64,000 nt of DNA, taken from contig VXBP01009307.1 in the NCBI GenBank assembly GCA_013400115.1, forward strand, positions 1 to 64,000, read 5' to 3'. Source of the stretch: Rhinopomastus cyanomelas (taxonomy: Eukaryota > Chordata > Aves > Bucerotiformes > Rhinopomastidae). A program made the position numbers and the translations under genes. Shown piece by piece: positions 41,073-52,960 of this stretch. The notes under the pieces were generated by a model. The model was given only the letters and a program-made list of their open reading frames with translations, was not told the DNA's origin and did no database searches. How positions within the stretch are numbered: position 1 is the first letter of the stretch; each line of letters starts with the position of its first letter.

Positions 41073-43545
41073 CTGGAACATGCAGACAGCAGTGTTAGTT
41101 ATGATGGCCAAGAGAGCCCTTGCCTGCAAGGGCTGTGCAGGAACGGCAGACAAGTTCCTCAAAAAATAATTGGATTTACTGAGAACAAGAGAGAATCTTT
41201 TGAGCAGCAAGATGAAACTGCAGGGCCACATCCCACCCACGAGACGAAACTGGAACTTGTGAGAGCCACAGGGCTGCTGCACAGGACCTCAGACCCAGCA
41301 GGACACTGCAATGCTGAGCCTGCAGGGTCTTCAGACCCCAAGATGGTCAGGGGATCATCCTGTTTGCATCTACATGGAGCCCATCCTTTTGTTACTTCTA
41401 CATGAGAATATAAACACCATAGCACATACACACCCTACACCTCATACCGCACATGGGTAAACTGAGTCACACACTGAATCCAGACAGAACTGAGAAGCAG
41501 CTCCACATCCACACAATCCCAAAAGACTTCCTGGAACTGCAGTCACACAATCCTGTCACATAACTTTTGGAAAACTGTGGTGCTTTGCTTCGACCCCGGC
41601 CAGGCTTCCTATCCCATGGCCCTTGCTAAAAGGTCTCCCCAGCTCTGATGGTGACTACAGCCCGGCATGGACACTCTCATGGCCAACCCTTCCTTTTGTC
41701 TTGGCTCCTCTACCTCCAGTTCTCTCCTCCAGTGGGTTCCTGGAGACTGTGCCCCCTCCACCTCCTGTTACATAAGGAGGGGAATATGCTCTATGGGTGA
41801 CACAGGTTTCCTACTCCCATGGGCTGTGCCCAGCTCCTAGCCTGTGACAAAGTCCCTGTGGGATCCCACTAGACAGCACGTGGTCATATAGGGCACTTGA
41901 GCTCCCAAAGGTTCCCTTCTGGTATCTTGCACCCATCTTTCTTCATCACCTTGCAATGAATTAATGCACCCAAAAGCAATATGGGGGAGCTCTAATCCCT
42001 GGTCACACACAGCCCCGAAGATCTCCATGCTAGCCATGCAAGAGGACGCCTCCCAACCTTGGCTGAAATGTTCCCAGGAACTTCACCCAGAGGCCCCAGT
42101 TGCTTCTGCTTGTATCGTCTAGTAGGAACAAGCAGGGAAAGGCATTTCTGTAATGAATTTCTGGGGTGTGACAGGATAACCTTGTTGATCTGGGGGTTAG
42201 CAACAAGCACTCTGTGGGGTTGAGATGGGAATGTGAAGCAGGCAAGCAGAAAGGGGTTAAAGATCATAAGAGGCCATTTCTGTTCATTTACTGCTTCTCT
42301 CAGGAATTCCTGCCCAAGTGACCCATTTCCATTTCTGTAGAGGGATGTGGGTTGGTGCTGCTGTCCTACACCTCTGGGAACCCAGCAGTCCCAGCACAGG
42401 ACTGCCAGCAGCACTGGTGGAGGACTGCCATCGTGAGGAGGCTGCACATGCTGGCTCTAGAACTAAGCAGAGCCTTGAAATCAGTATCTCCAGCCTACAT
42501 GAGGCACAATCGCTCCTGAAGTGATGAAGACTGACTGCTGCTGCTTGAGGATGGTCAGAAACTCAGGAGAGGACAGAATTTCTACTGCATCAGTGACCAA
42601 ACACCCCACTGCAGGAACCCCTCACCCAGTTTGGACCATGAGCCAGGGCTGTGTCCACCCAGCTGAGGACCCTCAAGACCGCAGGTTGGGAGAACAACTA
42701 AATGTGCAGACCAAGCTTTTGAGTGTTGCCTGCACCAGTGGGAGACAATGGTGAGACGAAGGCTTTGGGTGCAGCAGTAAGAGGGTAAAGCAGGACAGGG
42801 CTGGAGATGCAAGATGGAGCCCTGTGGAAGGGGTAGAGCCCTGTTACTCCTCCCTGCTCTCACCACTCAGCTCCTTCTAACCAAGCCTTGCCAGCAGCCT
42901 GACTGTCAGTGATGGGGGATGAAAACCAATCCACTCTCTGAGGTGGTGCTTTCAACACTCCATTCATCCCTCCTGCAGCACTGAATAATATCCCCCTTTG
43001 TGCCGGTAGCCCTCCCCACTCCCCAGTCCAGCAGGGCTGACAGACGGCCCCTCTGCCGCCCTGCCCTGGCCAAACCCCTGCACCATGTCCTGCTCCCCAG
43101 GACACTGTCATCGCTGGTCACCTTTGTGCTGGAGCCAGTGCATTCCTGCTCCCTGGCTGGGCGTTAACCGCTGCGATGCTGCACCATGGCCAGATTCCAA
43201 ACAGGTAAAACCTGACTGTCCTTTCCCACCTTATCCATCCTTACCCCAGGGGTCAGCTGCAAACTGATCCCCCTTTCCCTGCACCCAGAGCTGTGGGGTC
43301 CTTCAAGCATCCCAATAGATTAAAAGCTTCTAAACTATAATAATCCCTTGTGGCTCCACAACAAAGCACAGCATCACTTTTAAAGGGCTGCTGAACAAGG
43401 GGTTCTGAAAGCACCTTCAGACGAAAGGCTTTCCAGGTGTCCTGTAAAACAAACCCCAACCACTCAACCCTTGGAAGAAGCCACATAGCCTGAGTCACCC
43501 CAGCCCCCAGTGCTGGGCACCATGTCTGATGCCAGACTGACAGGG
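41073..43545. other. Upstream of SSC4D exon 1, nothing recognised
   Basis: It should contain the SSC4D promoter or a non-coding first exon, but I could not place one. No CpG island is evident. Short open frames lack domain features. Confidence 0.4.
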
Positions 43546-43549
43546 CAGA

Positions 43550-43660
43550 TCCCCCTTTGATTCCCTTTGGTCCCCTTTAGTTCTCTTTCGTCCCTTTTGT
43601 CTCACTTTGGTTCCCTTTAGTCGTCTTTCGTTCCCCCTTCTTTCCCCCCTCCCTACTGTT
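43550..43660. repeat. Polypyrimidine tandem repeat, about 10-11 bp unit
   Basis: Units of the form (T/C)CC(C/T)TTT(G/A/C)GT follow one another: TTCCCTTTGGT, CCCCTTTAGT, TCTCTTTCGT, CCCTTTTGT, CTCACTTTGGT, TCCCTTTAGT, CGTCTTTCGT. The plus strand is almost purely pyrimidine, and a C/T tract continues to about 43660. Confidence 0.85.
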
Positions 43661-43977
43661 AGCTTCTTCCACTTTCCAACTATTCAGGCAACTTCCAGCT
43701 ACCACCGCCCCATCAGATGGTTATTTTTAAGAACCATGCTCACCCCAAATGAAGTGTCAGGGATCCACATACCTGTTTTGGATTTGCTTTCCAGTCTAGG
43801 GATGGGTATCCTGGAGCCCAGGAAGAACTTTTCTTGTTGGAAGTAAAAAGAAAAAGCTGGATAATTAGTTAAAATTTACCCCCCCCCAAAATTGTTGAAA
43901 TTAGTTTTCCTAGTAAAGAGGTGACGGGGATGAGGCAGGAAGGTTCTCTTTTGGTGAGATCTGGTTTAGTGATTTTT

Positions 43978-44218
43978 AAAAAAAAGGAAAAGAAAATAAA
44001 GAAGAGAAAAAGGATCTCATCCATCAACCGAACAGCTCCAGCTCCACATCTCTTGGCACCTTTGGGGCCCGGAGGTGGCTGCTGTCAGCTCTAGGGCCAG
44101 ATAGCAGCCCCACATCCCATTTGGGGGCAGCTCATCCCCACAGCAAAGGAGAAAGAGAGGGAGAAGGAGAGGTAAGAAGAGGAAGATGAAGAAGAAAGGG
44201 AGGAAGAGAGGGAAGACC
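43978..44218. repeat. Polypurine tracts
   Basis: Two A/G tracts lie at 43978-44012 (AAAAAGGAAAAGAAAATAAA onward) and 44142-44218 (AAAGGAGAAAGAGAGGGAGA onward), the second being 77 bases with only two T and one T-containing break. Confidence 0.8.
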
Positions 44219-44954
44219 TCTAAGGACACATGGTTGGGAGGGAATGGCTCGGGTTTCAGGAAGGCGGGCAGGGACACATCCCTGAACAGGGTGCTGGCAG
44301 AGCCTGGGTTATACGTCAGGAGCAAGGATAAGCCTCTTCAGAGGATCTGGGCTTTCCAGCTTCTTCCTACCTCCTGTTCTGAGAACCTACCTGGAGAGGC
44401 AGCCATCAGCAATCACTGGCTGGAAATACTTCTGCTGCCTGAGGCAGCAGTGGGATGGTCTCTAGCCTCCTACCCTGCTCCTCCTGCAAACCATGGTCCT
44501 CCCAGCCTGTTCTTGGGCAACAAATATACTTCAGAGACCCATTTATTCCTGAATGACCCATTTATTTCCTGTCTGACCATCCAAGTACCTCTGCTGAGGA
44601 CATGAGGGAGACCTGCCAGATCTGGGCCATCTCAGCTCACACTGAGGGACACACATACCTTTCCCCAGCTCCATCACCTTGTGAGCTGGACATCCAGGTT
44701 GTCTCTTTATTTTGAGACAAAGTGTTTTTAATAACTTTTAACCATTTTATCCATTGTTGCAATTAAAAGCCAGGCAGCATGAGATTTGGGTCTCAGCAGC
44801 CTTAAAGGCAAAGGGGAGCAGGAACCCCAAACACCCCAGCTGTCTCAGGCTTTTGAGTTCTTGATTCCTCCAGCAGGTTTAGGAATCTGGCCTGCTTTGG
44901 GCTTTGAACAAGTTGATCCTTAAGAAACAGGTTTTCCACCCTCACGGGAGGCAG
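44219..44954. other. Intergenic, nothing recognised
   Basis: Unique sequence without a recognised gene or repeat. Confidence 0.4.
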
Positions 44955-45240
44955 CAGAATCTTTTGTGTTAGAAGGGACTTCAGAGCTTATCCTGTTCCA
45001 AGCCCCTTCCATGGGCAGCGACACTTCTCACCTGACCAGTTTGCCCAAAGCCCCATCCAACCTGGCCTTGGACACTTCACTTCCCGGGATGGAGCAGACA
45101 GCCTCCCTGGGTAGCTTGTGCCAGGGCCTCAAAACACTCACAGCAAAGAACTTCCTCCTCACATCTCATCTAAATCAGTCTGATCCATCACCCCATGTCC
45201 AATAACTAAAAGCTGCTGTACAAAGTTCTTCCCCAGCTTT
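44955..45240 (-). mobile_element. CR1 3' end
   Basis: The minus-strand tail starts near GTTAGAAGGGACTTCAGAGC and continues through CATGGGCAGCGACACTTCTC and CCAACCTGGCCTTGGACACT. It is of the same type as the piece at 2801-2960. Confidence 0.85.
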
Positions 45241-45405
45241 CTTGTAGCTGCCAGCTCGCTCTTACTGCTGGATTGCTCACTTGCCCCTGCACAAAGCCCA
45301 GACCCTTAAATGCCCTTAAATGCCTGGGCTTCATGTTTTCACTGCACCCAGAGCAGGCTCTGGCTGCCCGGGTACCCATCTGCTGTGACTCCCTTGCAGG
45401 GATTC

Positions 45406-45466
45406 AGTAATTAGCAATTAGCCCTTTACTTTTCATTTCCCAGTAGCAGCAAAGTCCTAATTAGGC
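45406..45466. promoter_or_regulatory. Cluster of homeodomain cores
   Basis: TAATTAG (45408-45414), CAATTAG (45415-45421) and CTAATTAG (45457-45464) lie within 60 bases of otherwise ordinary sequence. It may be an enhancer upstream of SSC4D. Motif evidence only. Confidence 0.35.
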
Positions 45467-47790
45467 AGCTCACACATTCAAGTTTCAAAGGTGCCTTTTA
45501 ATTCTGTTTTGCCTAAACTTTGAGAAAGTGCTCCCTGTTCTAGCCAGCTGCTGGGGCTTGCGGCTGGAAATCATCACTTTGCATCCAGACTGAATTGCAG
45601 GAACACAATCTCCTGTAACGCCAGTGATGGGGGGTAAGGTCACTCAGAATCACAGCATGGCAGGGGTCAGAAGGCTGCTCTGGAGCAATCTGGAGATGCT
45701 CTCCCTGCTGTACATGATTTTTCGGGCCCTTTAAACAGCATCTCAGACATCTTCCACCTCCACATCGTTTCTGTGTATGCCGTGAGCAGCTCAGCCATGT
45801 CAGACTCTGGGGCTGAGAGAGAAAGCACAGCCAGCCCTCTCTGAGGAACAAGCACAATGTAGGAAAAGGCTAATTATAAAATTCCACAGGGCAGCAAGGC
45901 TGCTCTTTTGTTCACCATGGGAAGAAAAAGCTCTTCTCGTCCTCTTACTCTACTCCTGCAGCACAGCCGCACAGGTCCAGTGCTGATGCTCATGGAGAGT
46001 GGCTCCTGCAGAGACCAGGGCTGAGCAGGGCAGTGCCCAAGTGTTAGGTTTGAATCTGCCAGTCCAATCTGTGTGTTTTCTGCTGAAAAGTTTAAAATTT
46101 GGTTTCAAAAATTGAAAAGGAAAAGTGTCTGGATCCCCTTCACCCTTATTCTCCCCCCTCAGTTACTTCTACCCTCTTCTTCATTCTCTCCATCTTGGAC
46201 TCTGGAGCTGCATTGCTGCTGCTAAGAGAGAATGTTGTCGCTTCTGAGAAGGTTATCACTCCTCAAGGTGAAGAAATTCATGGTGAGTGGGAACATTTGC
46301 TTGGATATGGGTAGACTGAGACAATACTGAACCTTGAAGATTAATGAGGATCAAGACTGAAATCAGACAGTCACTGGAATTTGGAAAGAAGCTACAATGA
46401 AGATAATGATGACAATGTTTGGGACCTTTTCTGTCTCAGCACAGTGTAAGAGGATGTGGCAAACTCCATCTGTCTGTGTCTCTATCTTATGGGGTTGGTT
46501 TCTCCTGATGTGTGGTGGGGGGGAGTGAATTAAAATGTCTTGAAGCCTTTCTTGTCCCAGGTGAGTCAGCTGTTTCAGTGCCTGCAGATCCATCAGTGCT
46601 TTCATTAAACCCTCCCTTTGTGCCTGATGCTTCAGATGGGAGCTCTTGGTTGAAATAGAGTCAGGGTTTCTGACCAGTGATGTGGTGGCAACCCAGGTGA
46701 GACATTTGGACATCCAGACAAGGACCCTCACAACACTACAGCCACTAGACCATGACTATGAGCAGCATCTACCTCAGCTTCCTACAGAGAAAAACCAGCA
46801 CAATAAAAGAGGTTTCCCTCTTCAGTTAGCTGAGAAAATGCTGAGAGGAGACATAAACTCCTCTGTAGGTGCGAAGGCACTGTCAGAGGCTACGGTGGTG
46901 GTTTAGGAGTGCATGGTGCAGTATGAAAAAGCCATCAGCTAAAACAAAAGGAAAGGATGGGACCGAGCTGCTCCTGAGGACACCAGTTGCTGTTGTGAGC
47001 AATTAGCTGGCCAACCTTTCCTGATTTCTGGACTAAATTACTGGGTATTCACGTGTTTCCTCCACTGCCACCTACATTTTGGGAAGCATCAGCAAGCGCA
47101 ATGCACCTGCAGTGGAATGGAGCCTCCCCTCCTTCTACTGCTCCTCCTGCTGTCCCAGGGCATGGGCAGGGGATGGGACTCTGTGCCATGGGACAGGAGC
47201 CCTCACACTTCAAACCAGTGATGTCCTTCAGGAGAAGGAAAAGCTGTAAGCACCGTGCAGAAGTAGTTTGTTTCCCCTGGCCTGGGATCCAGTCCTGCCT
47301 CTGTTGTGCTGAAGATGTTGTCCCCTGGGCCATTGGGTAACCCAAGCACTGATTTGAATGGATTTTCTGGCAGACAGGAAGGTCAGGGCTCAGGAAAGGG
47401 CAGAAGCAGCCCCCAGAGGTGCTCAGCACTGCCCTCAGCTGTGGCAGCCTGGAGCTTGGCTCGAGGAACCCATCCACTGCCCAGACAAAATCGCCTTTGT
47501 TCCTCCAGTAATCCACTTCCTGCCCAATGTGCTGCAGAAACCACCCCTGCCAGCTGAGAAGGAGCATCCCAAGGACGCAGTGCTGACAGGCAGCTCTGTG
47601 CCACAGGCTCCAGCCAGAACCCAGAGCTATGGATGAGCAAGAACAGGCTGTAGAGTGGAAGAGGGCATGGGAAAGGGGAAGCTGGGTCAGTCACAGCAAA
47701 GTTACCTGCTGTGGACCATTAGCTTCAGGGTACTCCTGTAATTCCCTCCATAATCTGCGGCCCTTCTCATGTCTTTATCCCTTCTGGTGT
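45467..47790. other. Intergenic, nothing recognised
   Basis: Unique sequence. Open frames at 47049-47567 (minus) and 46363-46731 (minus) have no recognised domain. Confidence 0.45.
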
Positions 47791-47799
47791 GAAACCTCG

Positions 47800-49100
47800 C
47801 TCTGCACTGGAGTCATAGGAGTAGGAAGGGAGCCAGAAGACCTGCGTGGTTAAACAGGGAGCTGCTGGGCAAACTGAAGAGGAAGAAGAAAGTCTATAGT
47901 CATGGAAGGAGGAGATGGCCACTTGGGGTCTTTATAAGGCACTGGTGAGAGAATGTAGGGACACAACTAGGAAAGCCAAGACCTCCATCAAATTAAACCT
48001 TGCAAGAGAGGTCAAGGGCAACAAAAAGGGCTTCTTCAAATGCATTGCAGTAAAACTAAAACTAGAGGCAATGTAGGCCACCTGCTGAATGAGGTGGATG
48101 CCCTGAAGACAGAGGATACAGAAAAAGAAGAGATACTCAACAACTTCTTTGCCTCTGTCTATATGTCTGGAGTCTGTCTTGATATCAAACCCCAGACTGC
48201 TGAGGCTCCAGAGGAAGTTGAGACAAGAGAGGAGCCTGTCTTGGTTGATGAGGACTGGGTTAGGGGTAGGTTGAGCAAATTGGATGTACACAAATCCATG
48301 GGCCCTGATTTGATCATAGAAATATAACAAGAGCAAGTGTAGAGTCTTGCATCTGGGCAAGAACAACCCCAGTACCAGTATAGGCTGGGGACTGAGCTGT
48401 TGGAGACTAGTATAGGAGAAAGGGACCTGGGGGTACTGGTGGGCAGCAGGATGACCATGAGCCATCAGTGTACTCTTGTGGCCAAGAAGGCCAACAGCAT
48501 CCTGGGGTTGATCAGAAGGGAGGTGGTTAGCAGAGCAAGAGAGGTTCTTCTCCCCCTTTTTTGTGCCCTGGTGAGACCACATCTGGAGTATTGTGTCCAG
48601 TTGTGGGCCCCTCAGTTCAAAAGGGATGTGGAGCTGCTGGAGAGAGTCCACCGTAGAGCAATGAGGATGATGAAGGAAGTAGAACATCTCCCTGATGAGG
48701 GGAAGCTGAGGGAGCTGGGTCTCTTTAGCTTGGAAAATAGAAGACTGAGGGGTGACCTCATTAATGTTTATAAATATGTGAAGGGTGGGTGTCAGGAGGA
48801 TGGAGCTAGGCTCTTCTGGATGTCATCTAGTGATAGGATATGGGGCAATAGGTGTAAGCTGGAACATAGGAAGTTCCATATAAATATGATAAGAAACTTC
48901 TTCCCAGTGAGGGTGACAGAGCACTGGACCAGCCCAGGAAGGTTGTAGAGTCTACTTCTCTGGAGATGTTTAAAACCCGCCTGGATATGTTTCTGTGCAA
49001 CTCGGTCTAGGTGATCCTGCTATGGCAAGGGGATTGGACTAGATGATCTTTCGAGGTCCCTTCCAATCCCTAATGATTCTATGATTCTATGATCCTATGG
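47800..49100 (+). mobile_element. CR1 LINE with 731-bp internal deletion
   Basis: Same subfamily as the copy at 3.3-5.1 kb, but it extends further 5' into the endonuclease-RT linker (AGGGAGCTGCTGGGCAAACT onward). From 48300 (GGGCCC of MGPD) it jumps to ATAACAAG at 48324, whereas in the 3.3-kb copy the same marks are at 3570 and 4325. This removes 731 bases including the FADD catalytic box and shifts frame. About 15 bases at the junction fit neither side well. The tail frame 48400-48948 and the 3'UTR are otherwise well preserved, ending CCTAATGATTCTATGATTCT. Confidence 0.92.
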
Positions 49101-49364
49101 AACAGTGATCCTATAGCTGGACTTGATGATCTCAGAGGACTTTTCCATGACTTTTCTATGGCTCTGTGGACTCAGGACTTTTCTATGACTCTGTGTCTGT
49201 CAGCAGCAGCCCCCACTGCCAGTGCCAGGGAGCACAGGGGTTGGTGTTTGAAGAGAGTGCTGCAATCACAGCTTCAGTGCTTCAAAACAAAGGCCAGAGA
49301 GCTCAATGTGTGCTGAAGTACCTGATGGAGACTTGGTGCCCTGTGTGCAGACAGGCAGGCTGAC
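49101..49364. other. Short spacer between CR1 copies
   Basis: Contains a scrap resembling a CR1 end (GCTGGACTTGATGATCTC near 49120) and repeated CTTTTCTATGACTCTGTG-like words. Nothing else. Confidence 0.4.
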
Positions 49365-50165
49365 CACAGAATCACAGAATCACAGAATTACTCTGGTTGG
49401 AAAAGACCCCTGGGATCATCGAGTCCAACCATCTACTCTACCTTACAAGTTCACCCCTAAAGCAGAACCCTCAACACCTCATCCAAATGATCTTTAAACA
49501 CATCCAGGGATCGCAACTCAACCACCTCCCTGGGAAGTCCATCCCAGTGCCTGACCACTCTTTCTGTGAAAAGTTTTTTCCTAATATCAAGTCTAAACCT
49601 ACCCTGTTGTAACTTGAACCCATTCCCTCTTGTTCTGTCACCAACTGCTTGTGAGAAGAGACCAGCACCAACCTCTCCATAACATCCTTTCAGGTAGTTG
49701 TAGAGAGTGATGAGGTCTCCTCTCAGCCTCCTCTTCTTCAAACTAAAGATCCTCAGCTCTTTCAGTCTTTCCTCAGAAGATTTGTTTTCCAGTCCCTTCA
49801 TCAGCTTAGTTGCCTTCCTCTGCATCTGCTCCAGCACCTCCACATGTCTCTTGTACTGAGGTACCCAAAACAGGACATGGTACTCAAGATGTGGCTTCAC
49901 CAGCGCTGAATACAGAGGGACAATAACCTCCCTACTCCTGCTGGCCACACTATTTCTAATACAAGCCAGGATGCCATTTGCCTTCTTGGCTACTTGTGCA
50001 CACTGCTGGCTCATATTCATCTTCCTGTCTATTAGAACTCTCAACCACACCTCCCCAAGCCCATGGCGTTGCAGGGGGTTGTTGTGGCCCAAGTGCAGGA
50101 CCTGGCATTTGGCCTTATTGAAGCTCCTGCCATTAGCATTGGCCCATCTCTCCGATCTATCCAAG
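49365..50165 (-). mobile_element. Host CR1 of the nest, 3' part
   Basis: From the terminal AATCACAGAATCACAGAATT at 49371 the minus strand codes back through LPREVVELRSLDVF, RTRGNGFKLQQGRFRLDIRK, LKKRRLRGDL and LVKPHLEYHVLFW to DRSERWANANGRSFN at 50164. The frame 49457-50164 has 235 codons without a stop. At 50165 the element breaks and resumes at 51297. Confidence 0.9.
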
Positions 50166-50687
50166 TCATAGAATCATAGAATCATCAGAGATTGGAAGGG
50201 ACTTGGAAAGATCATCTAGTCCAATCCCCCTGCAGAGCAGGCTCACCTCACTGGAGAAGCCATGGAATCAGAATCAGTCAGGGTTGGAGGAACCATCATC
50301 CAGTTCCAACCACCCCAGCACCGCCCTAGACCAGGCTGGCAAGAGCCAAATCCAGCCTGGCCCCTACCACCTCCCTGGGCAACCCATTCCAGGCTCTCGC
50401 CACTCTCACGGTGAAGAACTTCCTCCTCACATCCACTCTAAATCTACCCATCTCCAGCTTTGCTCCATTCCCCCTAGTCCTGTCGCTACCCGCCATCCTA
50501 AATAGTCCCTCTCCAGCCTTTTTGTAGGCCCCCTTCAGATACTGAAAGACCACAATAAGGTCACGTTGGAGCCTCCTCTTCTCCAGACTGAACAGCCCCA
50601 ACTCTCTTTCAGTCTGGCCTCATAGGAGAGGTGCTCCAGCCCTCTGATCATCCTCGTGGCCCTCCTCTGCACACGCTCCAGCATCTC
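50166..50687 (-). mobile_element. Nested CR1 material: two 3' ends and a C-terminal RT piece
   Basis: A 3' terminus at 50166-50262 (TCATAGAATCATAGAATCAT, then GATTGGAAGGGACTTGG) is followed directly by a second terminus at about 50263 (ATCAGAATCAGTCAGGGTTG) whose coding remnant runs to about 50687 (EMLERVQRRATRMIRGLEHL, LEKRRLQRDLIVVFQYLKGA, ARAWNGLPREVV). Two ends in tandem mean at least two insertion events. Confidence 0.85.
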
Positions 50688-50837
50688 TGCGGGGAAATAC
50701 CAAATGGACTCCACAAAAATCAATATGATTTTCAAGTAGAAGCCATTTTATTGCCAAAACCCAAGAAATATATACTCTCCTGCTCAACATTGACTGACTC
50801 GTTTAAACGCCGTGCTGCAATCGCATTGGCCACCACA
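50688..50837 (-). mobile_element. Probable LTR fragment of an endogenous retrovirus
   Basis: This 150-base block has no CR1 similarity and interrupts CR1 coding sequence on both sides. Read on the minus strand it starts TG and ends CA, has a TATATA box (about 50775) and an AATAAA signal (50752-50747) some 20 bases further. That close TATA/poly(A) spacing is typical of avian retroviral LTRs with a short R region. No gag, pol or env sequence is present and no clear target duplication could be seen. The limits are tentative. Confidence 0.45.
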
Positions 50838-51296
50838 GCTGTCNTGCTTAGGATTGCCTCGACCCAGACGCAGGACCTTACACTTGGTCTTATTGAACGT
50901 CATGAGGTTGGCCTGTGCCCACCTCTCCAGCCTGTACAGGTCCCTCTGTACAGCATCCCTTCCCTCCTGCGTGTCTGCTGCACCACACAGCTTGGTGTCG
51001 TCAGCAGACTTGCTGAGGGTGCACTCAATGCCCTTGTCCATGTCACCTACAAAGATGATGAACAAGACTGGTCCCTGTACTGATCCCTGCGGGACACCAC
51101 TTGTCACTGGCCTCCACTCGGATATGGATCCATCAACAACCACTCTTTGGGTGTGGCCATCAAGCCAGTTCCTTACCCATCTAGTGGTCCACCCATCAAA
51201 GCCATGGTCCACCAGCTCGGAGACCAGAATGTGGTGTGGGACAGTGTCAAAGGCTTTGCTCAGGTCCAGGTAAACAGCATCAGTCACTGCCCCCTC
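50838..51296 (-). mobile_element. Nested CR1, RT palm portion
   Basis: The minus strand codes for GAVTDAVYLDLSKAFDTVPH, VTSGVPQGSVQGPVLFIIFV, GDMDKGIECTLSKSADDTKL and LERWAQANLMTFNKTKCKVL. The catalytic FADD has become SADD. An unknown base lies at 50844. The junction with the host CR1 is at 51296/51297, exactly where the host frame reads EALQRD. This piece may belong to the terminus at 50166 or to that at 50263. Confidence 0.88.
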
Positions 51297-52960
51297 ATCC
51301 CTCTGAAGAGCTTCCCTACCCTCTTGCAGATGAACACTCTCACCTAACTCGGTGTCATCTGCAAACTTACTAATGATACACTGTGTCTTTATCAAGATCA
51401 TCAATAAAGATGTTAAACAAGATTATCCCAACACCAAGCCCTGAGGCACATCACTTGTGACAGCCCGCCAGCTGGATTTTACTCCATTAACCACCAGTCT
51501 TTGAGCCCAGCCATTCAACCAGTGTTTTATCCAGCAGATTGTGTGCTTGTCCAAGCCATGAGCAGCCAGCTTATCAAGGAGAATTCCATGGGGAACAGTG
51601 TCAAAGGCTTTTTGAAAGTCCAGGTAAACAATATCCACAGCCTTTCCCTAGTCCAATAGTCAGGTCATCCTGTCGTAGAAGGAGATCAGGTTCGTCAGGC
51701 AGGACCTACCTTTAATAAGCCCATGTTGACTGGGCCTGATCCCTTGGTTGTCCTGTATGTGAAGTGCGATGGCACTTGAGATGATGTGTTCCATGACCTT
51801 CCCTGGTACTGAGGTCAGACTGACAAGTCTGCAGTTTCCTGGATCCTCCTTTCTGCCCTTCTTGTAGATGGGTGTTACATTTGCCACCTCCCAGTCTGTT
51901 GGGACCTCCCCAGCTAGCCAGGAATTCAAGTAAATAATGGAAAGTGGCTTGGTGAGCACATCTGCCACCTCTTTCAGCACCCTTGGGTGCAACCCATCTG
52001 GCCCCATATTTATGTCTAAGTGGTGTAGCAGGTTACTGACCACTTCCTTTCCAACTGTGATGGCCTCATTCTGCTCTCCCTCTCTGTCTCCCAGCTCATC
52101 AGGCCTGTTGTCCAGGAAACACCTAGTTCTACCGCTAACGACTGAGTCAAAGTAGGCATTGAGCACCTCAGCCTTTTCCACATCATCTGTTACTAGGTTT
52201 CCCTCTGAATCCAAACTAGGATGGATATTTTCCCTGGTCCTCCTTTTGTTATTTATGTACTTACAGAAATTTTTTATTACCCTTAACGGCTGTAGCTAAG
52301 TTGAGCTCTAGCTGTTCTTTGGCCCTCCTGATTTTCTTTCTGCAGAGTTTGACTACATCCTTAAAGTCTTCATGAGAGGCCTGCCCCCTCCTCCAGAGGT
52401 CATAGACTCTTTTTTTTGTTCTTGAGGTGTAGCTGAAGATCCCTATTTAGCCAAGCTGGTCTCCTTCCCCGCCTACTCATCTTTCATGTCATGGGGACAG
52501 CCTGCTCCTGTGCCCTTAAGACTTCCCTCTCGAAGCGTGTTCAGCCTTCCTGGACTCCTATATCTTTTAGGGCAGCCTCCCAATTGACTTTGTCAATCAG
52601 TCTCCTGAACAGGCCAAAGTTTGCCCTCCGGAAGTCTAAGGTAAAGTTTTCACTAGTTCCTCTCCTTGTTTTTCCAAGGATTGAAAACTCAGTCACCTCA
52701 TGATTACTGTGCCCCAGATGACCTCCAACCTCTACTTCTCCCACAAGACCTTCCCTGTTCACAAGAAGCAGGTCCAAGAGGGCAGCTTCCCTGGTTGGCT
52801 CCCTCACCAGTTGTGTCAGGAAGTTATCTTCCACACACTCTATGAATCTTTGGGACTGTTCTCTCTCTGCTGTGTTATATATCCAGCAGATATCAGGAAA
52901 ATTGAAGTCCCCATGAGCTCAAGAGGCGGTGACTATGAAACTTCTCTATTTCCTTAAAAA
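51297..52960 (-). mobile_element. Host CR1 of the nest, 5' part (endonuclease and RT)
   Basis: In minus-strand order: an endonuclease remnant with LVREPTREAALLDLLLVNRE and GGHLGHSNHEVTEFS (52834-52541), the EN-RT linker with KAEVLNAYFDSVV, RT motifs MGPDGLHPRVLKEVADVLTK, IANVTPIYKKGRKEDPGN-like (here VANVTPIYKKG), DIVYLDFQKAFDTVPHGILL and SKFADDTELGESVHLQEG up to EALQRD at 51297. Continuation at 50165 is in register. There is a 5' truncation near 52960 and several frame breaks. Together with 49365-50165 it covers about 2.5 kb of CR1. Confidence 0.92.

Noticed and set aside
50688..50837. A complete endogenous retrovirus around the LTR-like block
   Set aside because: No gag, pol, pro or env sequence next to it; both flanks are CR1.
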